DNA from: Lathyrus oleraceus
Lineage: Eukaryota > Streptophyta > Magnoliopsida > Fabales > Fabaceae
Assembly: GCF_024323335.1 (NCBI RefSeq)
Contig: NC_066585.1
Coordinates: 538,956,007-539,020,006, forward strand
Length of the DNA stretch: 64,000 nucleotides
Reading direction: 5' to 3'
Below the pieces are notes generated by a model. It saw only the letters and a program-made list of their open reading frames with translations. It made no database searches and was not told where the DNA came from. The translations under genes and the position numbers were made by a program. The number at the start of each line of letters is the position of its first letter. Position 1 is the first letter of the stretch. Shown piece after piece: positions 55,355 through 64,000 of the stretch.

Positions 55355-56412
55355 CACATCCCCATATTCACCATCTCGGTGAAGTCAGAAGGAGCGCTAG
55401 CAATCATCCGCTCATAATAAAAAGAACTTAAGGTCTTCAAAAAGATCTTAGTCATCTCTTTCTCTTCCAGCGGGGGCACAATCTGTGCTGCCAACTCTCG
55501 CCACCTCTGGGCGTATTCTTTGAATGTTTCTTTGTCCTTCTGGGAGATGGCCCTCAATTGATCCCTATCGGGAGCCATATCCACATTGTACTTGTTCTGC
55601 TTGACGAAGGCCTCGCCAAGGTCGTTGAAGGATCGGATGTTCGCACTGTCTAAACCCATATACCATCTCAGGGCAGCACCGGACAAACTGTCCTGAAAGT
55701 AGTGGATGAGCAGTTGGTCATTGTCGGTCTGAGTTGACATCTTCCTGGCATACATGACCAGGTGGCTGAGAGGACAAGTATTTCCCTTGTATTTTTCAAA
55801 GTCAGGGACCTTGAATTTTACAGGGATCTTCACATTGGGAACCAAGCAGAGTTCGACAGCAGACTTGCCGAAAAGATCCTTTCCTCTAAGAGTTTTCAAT
55901 TCCTTACGAAGCTCAAGAAATTGATCGTTCATAGCGTCCATCTTCTTATAGACATCTGGGCCTTCAGATGGCTCATAATGATAGATGATGTCGTCTACCC
56001 TGGGCATGGTATGCACGACAGGAGGAGGAACAGCAAGGACCGGGCTAGATGCTGGCATAGAAGCAAAGGTAGGAGCAGGACCCTCGGGCATGAAATTGGG
56101 AGGCATCCCCCACGGGAATCTGGCTGGCATGGCCGTTGGAGCAAAGTATGCACTGGCTGCAGGCACAGTTGAGGAGACAATCTCAGAGATGACTGTCCTC
56201 TGGGGAGGAGTTAAAGGCGTCGGAGAAGACTGGCTCTGGGCAGCCAAGAATGATTCCATCAAAGCACTTAATCTGGCCACTTCCTCTTTCAGCTCGCGGT
56301 TCTCTTGTTCCAGATGATCCATCAGTCTTGAAATGTTGGCTCTAGTGTAGTACCAGTGAGTCAGCTTGTCTTCAAAATAAATGAAGAACAACAGAGTTAG
56401 ACCACAGGACAA
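55355..56412 (-). pseudogene. gag: Element E gag, N-terminal part, cut by element F
   Basis: The minus-strand frame probably starts at the ATG 56320-56322 (MDHLEQENRELKEEV), which begins a helical, heptad-like region. A proline/alanine-rich linker follows. The gag core then contains FQDSLSGAALRWY and EYAQRWRELAAQI, both closely similar to element B. The codons upstream of this ATG include TRANISRLMD, also paralleled in element B. The frame is broken at 55350 by element F and continued at 46796 before that insertion. At the position of the element B nonsense codon this copy has Gln. Confidence 0.88.
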
Positions 56413-56629
56413 GAAGCCGAGAACAAAACCTGCTTATGCACATGATGCATGCAATGCTTGTGCATATGATTTTTCTTTCAAAGGAACTTTTAAGGTTCTA
56501 TTTGCAAATTTTGGAAATATTAAGCATTTATCACATGTGGAAATATCTCATCAAATAACATCGGGAAGAGAAGTACAACATTGTCAATCATATACAAGAG
56601 AAAAAGGAAAATAATCATCCTATGGATCC
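56413..56629 (-). other. Spacer between ORF1 and gag (element E)
   Basis: No gene is visible. It is homologous to 9240-9405 of element A. Confidence 0.5.
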
Positions 56630-58080
56630 TTAGAAACAATCATCTAAAGCTCGGGACACAGGGAGATAGGATGCACGAAGCCTCTTCACCTCCCTCTCGT
56701 AGGCTGCCTCCATATCTGCCTTCTCCTTGGCGAGTCGATCGTACTTCCTTTTCCAAAACTTGGAAGACTGAGGAAGTAGAGAAGTCCATGCATCATCAGG
56801 ATCATCAATAACTTGATGCTCAAGGAACTCTATCAAAGCATTCTTCTCCTTGATCTGCTGAAGCAACTCCTCTCGTTCACGGATCCAGGCACGTGAACGG
56901 TCTTCGTCTCTCAACTCCTCTACCCCTTGATTAGGGAGGGTTGAAGGCCCAACCATAACCAAAGGTGTAGGTCTTGGATACTCGTAAGGCATGAGATACT
57001 CAGACGCTCTCTTCCTAACCCAAGCAGTGTACGGCTCCATAGCAACACAATTCTTAGGACCCAACTCCTTCCTTCCTTTCCTATGAATCTTGCGCCAAGC
57101 GCGAACCACTCTGCCCTTCAAGCCTTAGGGATCTTTACCCTCCTGAAAGAATACACCCTCTAACAGAATGTTATTGGGTTTATCCTTTAGGGGGAACCCA
57201 AGCTGACGACGTGCCAAAACGGGGTTGTAGTTAATCCCACCACATGTACCAAGAAGAGGTACATTGGAGAATTCACCACAAGAGTCAATAATCTGCACAC
57301 CATCATACACACGGTTGTACCAAGAGATATCATCATTAGTGAGAGACATGAGTCTCGTGGACCACCGTAGACATCCCTTGTTCTCATTGAAGGCGACAGT
57401 CTGCGGTAAGTGAGAAATAAACCACTTATACAACAGAGGCAAACACACACAATGGCACCACCACCCTTTGCATTCCTCATATGCAAAGAGAAATAAGTAT
57501 CACCCAACAAAATCGGAACGAGATTAAGAGCAGAGAAGATCCTAATAGCATTTACATCCACAAACTTGTCGATGTTGGGGAACAATACCAATCCATAGAT
57601 GAGAAGTACAAATATGGCTTCAAAGGCATCCTCACTCATGGCCTTCCCATATGTAGCAGCTTGAGCAATGAGGAACTCAGAAGGGAGACCTTGAATTCCA
57701 CCTTTGGTAGTCATATGAGCACCAACCAGAGATTCATCTATGTACAACATGTCAGCTATCTCTTGAGAAGTAGGAATACTCTCTAAGCCACTGAACGGCA
57801 ACTGGTCTAGAATAGGTATACCCACAAGGTAGGCATACTCCTCAAGTGTAGGCAAAAGCTGAAAATCCGGAAATGTGAAACAACGGTATAAAGGATCATA
57901 AAACTGCACCAATACACTCATCAACCCTTCGTCTACCTGAGTAGTCAGAAGAGGAAGAAGCTTCCCAAAACGAGCCTTGAAACCCAAAGGATCTAATACA
58001 TAGGATGTCAAATTCCTTAACTCTTTCAAGTCTGGTTGTCTGAAGCTGTACTTCTTTGTATTCCTTCTTTGTCTTTCCAT
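56630..58080 (-). pseudogene. Ogre ORF1 of element E, broken by a frameshift and a nonsense codon
   Basis: The minus-strand reading from ATG 58078-58080 resembles ORF1 of element B: FYDPLYRCFTFPDFQLLP, ALNLVPILLGDTYFSLHMRN and later GGINYNPVLARRQLGFPLKD. After RNAKGG the frame shifts within a (TG) repeat near 57449-57460. The second frame runs to a stop at 57125-57127, and coding sense continues in the same frame to 56630, ending in a charged helical stretch (LAKEKADMEAAYEREVKRL). It is shorter than element B ORF1 in the coiled-coil part. It gives independent evidence that ORF1 is a genuine gene of this lineage. This copy cannot make the full protein. Confidence 0.85.
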
Positions 58081-58974
58081 GTCTGAAAATTTCGCAAATG
58101 AACCCCCTTAAGTTCCTCGAAAATTCTCTTCATTATTGATGATATGGATGCAAATGAGTGCATGAATGCATGAATGCAACAATCACAGTCAAGGATCAAG
58201 CAAAGCACACCAAACAAAGGTCATGGGATGGATCATATCATCCTTAATATCAATCATCCATTTTGGTGGATTATGGCTTACACCTTATCTACACCCAAGT
58301 TCCATTGATATTAAGGATACATGAATGGATCAACCATGAATCAAGGGTTTGTTGCAAGTCACGAGCATGGAGTTTTGGTTAAGAACCACCCAAAGGGAAT
58401 GTACTAGGGTTTAAACCTGCCAGACGTGTTCTACAAGAGGTTCCCATAGTCATCATCCCATCTTTCGGATATTATCGGAGAAACGACTACTCGTATTCCA
58501 AAAAATATTCTCAAGAGAGACTCTCATGAGTGTAGTATCGCGTAACAATCGTATCAAATATTACACTTGAATGACTTTCGCACTACATCCTAAGAATAGG
58601 CCAAGATGGGCTTGGTAAACTAAGGTCCTTGGCTTCTAAGGTCTATATTGGAAAGAGTAATGTCTAACCACAACTTACTTGTGTGACATTATTGATCCCA
58701 ACATGACCTCCATCAAGTGAATGGACTTGCAAGTACTCTTGCTAAGGAATAACTCCACACAAGTCAACAAGACTATGCCATTCTCCTATCCTAAGTGCAC
58801 TCGAGTCCGGGTATAGAACTCATCTCACAAAGATCACCAAGCATACAAGGAATTAATATAAAGCAATTCAATCATTACATACAATACAGTAATCCCAAAT
58901 TGCACAAAAATATGTCACAAAACAATACAATACAACAAGCATGAAAAGTTGGCAAAACCCACTGGGCAAACCAC
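58081..58974 (-). other. Element E leader
   Basis: It is colinear with the leader of element A. It contains a perfect 15-bp inverted repeat, ATCCTTAATATCAAT (58240-58254) and its complement (58304-58318), with an inner ATCCA/TGGAT stem. No gene is visible. Confidence 0.7.
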
Positions 58975-58992
58975 TCCCCAGCAGAGTCGCCA
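58975..58992 (-). other. Primer binding site, tRNA-Arg type (element E)
   Basis: A single TGGCGACTCTGCTGGGGA on the minus strand lies six bases after the LTR end CCGCTACA. Confidence 0.9.
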
Positions 58993-58998
58993 CTTTTC

Positions 58999-61900
58999 TG
59001 TAGCGGGGTATTCGTTACCATTAGAGATATTGACTAAATCCAAGGTAAATCATACAAGTCGAGTCGCCACCGCACTTCTATTTATCCAAAGGAATGGTTA
59101 GAAAGCGAACAAAAACCTAAAAGTTTTAACAAAAAACTAGTAAAAGAGAAACAGAGATCTGGGTAAGGGGGTTGGTTATGTAATGGGAAGGTGTTAGGCA
59201 CCCAAAACATCCTAGGTACTCCTAGGGAGCCCTTTTCACACTTGTTGTAAGGTTGTTGTTTTTTATGAAATTTTGTTTGTGCAAGCATGATTGAAGAGAT
59301 GAGAAAATAATATACAAGTTTATTTACATTTTTGTGTTTGGATGGATAAACTCATTGCCTACGTACCATCTTAAAAAGATTAGGATCAAAACCTCGTAGT
59401 TCGGGGTAAAAATCTCAAAATGAGTTGGTGAATTGATTGGTCCAAAAGCCTTAAGGTCTTTTGTTATCCAAGGGAGAAAACTCAACCTAACCACAAATCC
59501 ACCATGTGAGGATAGCTTCAACATGCTAGTGAGGGGTTAACCCTATAATAAGCATGGAAGACTCATTGTCCATCACTAAGGATATAGGTGAGTATTACAT
59601 CTACCACAAGGATAACTCAAACCTAATAGCTAAAGGTTATGAAAATTTTGATTAAGGAAGTGGCCATTGAAACCACAAAAGACATTTGAATGGGTTATAT
59701 TTACCAATTAGAAGTATATACAAAATGGTCAAAGTTGACTTAGAGATTCAATTCAAAATAAGTGTTATGAAAAGAAAGTTTGAAAATCAAAAGCATAAGG
59801 CTTAGGTTTCTAAGGTTGAAAACAATGGTTAAATGTTTGCACAAAGAGTTTTGGCTTGGGTTAGAGTGGAGAGAAGAAGAAGAATGGCTAAGTCCTAAGT
59901 AAAGCAAAAAGGTGAGGGATAAAGAAACAAAACCATAATGGAGTCCCTTTCTTGAGATCATATTGATGATCCAAGTAGCTCCCATCCTTTGGAATAAGCA
60001 ATCACAAAAATAGTAAGCTCAAGCAATCAAACAAGTCTCTTAAGAGATCCTCAATGTATCTTGTGTCTTTCACTTTGGATGAACATGGCAATGGTTCTTC
60101 AATTAAGCTCAAGTTGGACTCCTAGCACAAGAAAACACACATCAAAAGTTCCATGAAGCAAATCAAGAATGGACAAGAGTGAGTTTAGAGATTTGGTCCT
60201 TCTAATCCATCTTCATCATTAAGGTCCTTTTGCTCCAATTTGCATAAGGAAAGTCCTAGAATCTAAGTCCATTTCTCCAATTTTTGCATAGGGAAAGTCC
60301 TAGAAACTAAGTCCATTTCTTTGCATTTGGTTCACAACAATCAAAACAAAACACAAGCATAATAATATATACACAATTATGTGCTCAAGTGAGCAAAAGG
60401 CAAATGGCATTAACATAAACATGTGCTCAAGTGAGCAAAGAGAAAAGCAAATGGATAATATGTGCAAGAATAGTAAATTGCATAAAAGTAAAGAGCAAAA
60501 GTAAGTGTTAGTAGTTAGTGTGCCATAAGGAAAATTTAGCGCTATGTTAAGCAATCGTAATTGGACTTATGTAGAAGTCACAACTATCTGAGGCCGGTCA
60601 ATAATAATGTAGGCAACAAACACAAGTTAGGAGTCTTGATTAGTGAACCAAGTCCCAACAACTTGCCATGCCAAAAAGAAGAAGAAAATTGATCTTGTAT
60701 TGGTTTAAGTCTTTTGCATGATTTAGGAAACAACCTATCCTTAATGCAAAGCCATTCATTTGATCCATTGATCAAGATGAATTAGATTTGGATCAAGGAA
60801 GATTAAGTCTCCCTAATCAATGCTAACTTATCAACCTTTAACTCATTGATCAAAAAGAAAATAAGAAGAAGAAGAAGGAGATGGAGAATGGATAAAAAAT
60901 GGAAAGATCAAAATGCATAAAGTGAAATAAGATGTACCAATCCATTGAAAGTCAAAGTCAAACAATGATAAATCGGAAATGAGATGAAGATTGGAGATCA
61001 AACAATAAGCAAAATATTTTTGGCATTTTCAATATTAAAATAAACTTGAATTAAAACTAAAAGAAAGGCCAAACCTCAAAATCACTTCAAATCAACCTTG
61101 AAAGGTCCAAGTAATTTATCCCAAGTTCAACAAGGTCAAACAAAGTTTGACAAAAAATTTCAGCATTTTTAAAGTCAGAAACTATTTTTAATCAATTAAA
61201 AATGAATAAAAATAACCTAATTGAACTAAAATCTCAAATAAATCTCAAATCAATTTAAAAATTGATGAGAATATTTTTCATAGATCCATCATCATTCAAA
61301 TAGGTTAGGAAAATATTTTTGTATTTTTTGAATATCACAAACTATTTAAAATGAATTAAAAATAACCAGAAAAGAGAAAATCACAAAAAATATCAAATGA
61401 AAAATAAAAAATATTAAAAATCAGAAATAGAAACTGGAATTTATTTAGAGATAATGCAATTGGTTCCATAATTTTTGGATTAAAAATGAGAGAGTTATTG
61501 ATTTTTGAAATAAAAGGGAATAAACAAATAAAATCAGAAATTGAAATAATATGAAAAATCAGGGATCGTTGGATGTGTTTCATTAATTGACGTGGCACAT
61601 CAAATGGTACAGAGGCGCACGCTCACCATGAGTCCAAGTCAATGCGTAACACACAACATTAAAATAAGTCATAACAATCAAAGGCCAAGATCAAATCTGG
61701 AAAATGAATCCAAGGGTCCACAATGCATCTGGCAATAGGACAGCCACCGGACCACCGTCTTCTCTGGTGAGCTTGGATTTTCCGGCCAAAATTGCAGAGA
61801 TCCAAACCTTAATGAAAATGCACGATCTATACATCTTTGGAAAGCTGGGATGATGTACATCATCCCTGTACCGTCCATTTTCACTCTAGATTTCCATGGT

Positions 61901-63827
61901 GTGAGAAATCAGAGGTTGAAAAATATGGTGTTCATCATGAACTCATGGATTTCAAAAATTGAATGCATAATCATGATGCCTCTATTGGGAGAACTTCAGC
62001 CAACACAAGATCTAAGCAAATAGGTCAATAGATGATGAGATTCGAATGAAATACCAGTTGAAGAGTAAGCTTGAATTCTGGTAACTTGAGCTCAATTCTT
62101 TGCTTGCTTTGCCAAAACAGAAGATTAGTGAGATGAATGATGAAGGTTTAGAAGCTTTAGATCTAAGAATTCAACCAGATGAAGTTGAATTTTGGATCTG
62201 AAAAATTTGAAGAGAAATGGAAATTTGCTTCTTTGGTGAGGTTGGGGAATCACTTCAGCAGGGTTTCAGGCACCTTTAGGTTGATCTTGAATGAAGTTGA
62301 ACCCTTCTATTTATAGCAAAACAAACTGCAAGCAAGGTGAATTCTCATGTGCATGGAATTTGGATCCTTCATGCATGGGCCTGTAAAGGCGCGTGCAAAG
62401 CCCAAAAGCTGATGCAAATGCATGCTGAACACAAACCAAGTTGAATAGGACGTGTAGTTTGAATGGCAATTGCTTGTGTATCAAGATTTCATGTGCATTC
62501 CATAATTATGCCTAAATGTTCAACTCTTCAAAAATACCATTTGCCAAATCCAAATATGATCATTTGAGTAATGGTTGGAAAGGTCTTGATGTAAGGAACA
62601 ATTGTTATGTTGGGCAAAAATCCATTTGGAGTGTGGAAATTTATGAAATTTGAGTTTAAAGTGTGATGTGCAAAACATGTCAAGGCAAAGTTTCCAAATT
62701 TGGCCAATGTTCAATCCCCTCTGTTTTGATGATGCAAGCCTCAAATGGAAAAACCTCCAACATCAAAGTTGTAGATCTTTTCAAGAAAATCAAAATGGAC
62801 TTAAATTTTGCATCATTTGGATTTTTGATGAAAGAGTTATGGGCACTTGAAGTTGGACTTTTTTGCCTTTTAATGCATTTGGTCAACAATGACCTATAAT
62901 GTCTTGCATTATCACATGTATTTCCTTTGAGATTTTGAATTTTTTCTTAACATAAAATTTGAAGTAGACATCTTAAGATTTCCAATTCATTTGATCCCAC
63001 CCAAAAATCATAAAAAATGAATGAGTTATGTCCTTGGGAAGTTGATCCAAAATTAGGGGTTCAGTCAAAATGACCTATAATGTATTAGAATGGGAGATGA
63101 TCTTACAAGCTTCAAATAAATTTTTGATGAACATGAAAGTTGTTCACATTGTCCTTAAGAACATTTTTGCTTTTGGAACCATCTCCATTTGACCAATACA
63201 TAAAAGTTAGGTCTTAGTGCATTTCAAAATAGTCAGATGAATTGACTGATCAACTTCTCAAGTCCATGACTCATACCTTGAGGAATTGGTGATTGAGGAC
63301 ACTCAAATAAGTTCAAATATGCATGAAATGATGAAGTAAAGAACTTACCTTGCTTGTATTGGATCATGGGCTGAGGTTGCTTCAAGAGCAAAGCATTGTG
63401 ATGCACAGATGAATTAGGGTTTCCTGAGGCACAAGCCTCAAACCCTTTGACTTGCTTTGATCAAAATGATGAATTGAGGTGCTAGGGGGCATATTTGATG
63501 GATGGGAGCTTTGGAAACCCTTACCATGCTTGCTATCATCTCCTCTTGACCATGTCTTTGTACCAATGATCTCCTTGAAGCTTTAGACCTTGTGATTGCT
63601 TAAGCTACAAACAAAAGATGTTAGTGACATATTTTTGTGCTTTTGGTTAGTAAACAAAATAAGAAAAACAATGATATACAATTCAAACATGCTTGGTGAT
63701 CTCAAACCACTCTCAAGAAGTCCAACCCAAAGGTAAAGGGAACCAAGATACTAGTGATCCTTGAGGCAATGCAAATGCAATGTTATGATGCCATGAGGGA
63801 TCTTAGGGACAAAATTGGGGTCTTACA
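58999..63827 (-). repeat. Element E 5' LTR, 4829 bp
   Basis: It runs from TGTAAGACCCC at 63827 to CCGCTACA at 58999 on the minus strand. It contains a PBS-like fragment (59061-59070), a duplicated block AGTCCTAGAAACTAAGTCC (near 60250 and 60298) and a duplicated block GTGCTCAAGTGAGCAAA (near 60381 and 60422). Open frames of up to 84 codons have no domain. Confidence 0.92.
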
Positions 63828-63832
63828 GGTAT
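63828..63832. other. Target-site duplication GGTAT of element E, right copy
   Basis: This matches 44678-44682 and follows directly after the element E LTR. Confidence 0.9.
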
Positions 63833-64000
63833 TTATTCGTACGACGCTTATGTGGAGGTCATGGAAAAATTGTTGCCGTGATTGAGAATGAGACGCATTG
63901 TATGGAACATGCCATGTTATTATTTGTGTATTGTGGTGAATGAAGTCACCTGTGATTGATGGATTTTGTTATGGTTCGCGGAACCGATGATTGTGGAACC
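63833..64000 (+). repeat. LTR D, second part, continues beyond the window
   Basis: It resumes LTR D after element E. It is the inverted counterpart of 37740-37905 in LTR C: shared blocks include CGTACGACG, TATGTGGAGGTC, GAATGAGAC and CATGCCATGTTATTATTTG. Confidence 0.85.

Larger units (their letters stand above)
44683..63827 (-). mobile_element. Element E: truncated Ogre-like element, same family as A, interrupted by F
   Basis: It reads on the minus strand: 5' LTR 63827 to 58999, one PBS, leader, broken ORF1, gag, then (after the inserted element F) the rest of gag up to just before the protease site, joined directly to the last 565 bp of the 3' LTR. Perfect 5-bp duplications GGTAT flank it, so one insertion made it and a later internal deletion removed protease, pol, 3' UTR and most of the 3' LTR. 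LTR ends and leader match element A. Confidence 0.9.

Overview
The window is nested repetitive plant DNA with no host gene that I can recognise. Ogre-type Ty3/gypsy elements dominate: very long LTRs (4.8-6.4 kb), an extra ORF1 upstream of gag, an intron between protease and reverse transcriptase, tRNA-Arg-type primer sites and structured 3' UTRs. Together with a Tekay-type chromovirus, a copia-like solo LTR and an AT-rich satellite, this points to a large legume genome, most likely tribe Fabeae (Pisum, Vicia, Lathyrus or Lens). The species assignment is inference.

Layout. Element A (1-16958, minus strand, left end outside the window) is a non-autonomous Ogre derivative. It has a 6.4 kb 5' LTR (10521-16958), three tandem primer sites (10431-10514), only the tips of each ORF (7940-9543), and a 3' UTR full of hairpins (2461-7910). 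It sits inside the 3' LTR of element B. Element B (16959-36955, minus) is a nearly full-length Ogre-like element: 5' LTR 32116-36955, ORF1, gag-pro, putative intron, RT/RNase H/second RNase H/integrase, structured 3' UTR, and a 70-bp stub of its 3' LTR. It carries a nonsense codon in gag, a frameshift in integrase and a copia-like solo LTR (29832-31516, target duplication ACCAT) in its leader.

Element B itself sits in an LTR called C (36956-39007, minus). C borders a satellite array of about 190-bp monomers (39008-43408). On the other side, LTR D (43409-44682, resuming at 63833-64000, plus) is a diverged homologue of C in opposite orientation. D is split by element E (44683-63827, minus), a truncated Ogre of the same family as A with target duplication GGTAT. 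E is split in turn by element F (46802-55349, plus), an apparently intact, very young chromovirus with a 1456-residue Gag-Pol and target duplication CTAGA.

Inferred order: satellite plus C and D; then B into C and E into D; then A and the solo LTR into B, and F into E. A and F look youngest, because the LTR copies visible here are almost identical. A cannot make RT or integrase, so it was presumably moved by proteins of another Ogre.

The most unusual signals are in the non-coding parts. The Ogre UTRs are built from hairpins whose stems change in a compensatory way while loops stay constant. The 3' UTRs repeat a short motif complementary to the element's own primer binding site, resembling a tRNA-Arg 3' end. 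A carries a triplicated primer site. Three unrelated LTR families each carry a cluster of a different CpG-containing near-palindrome.
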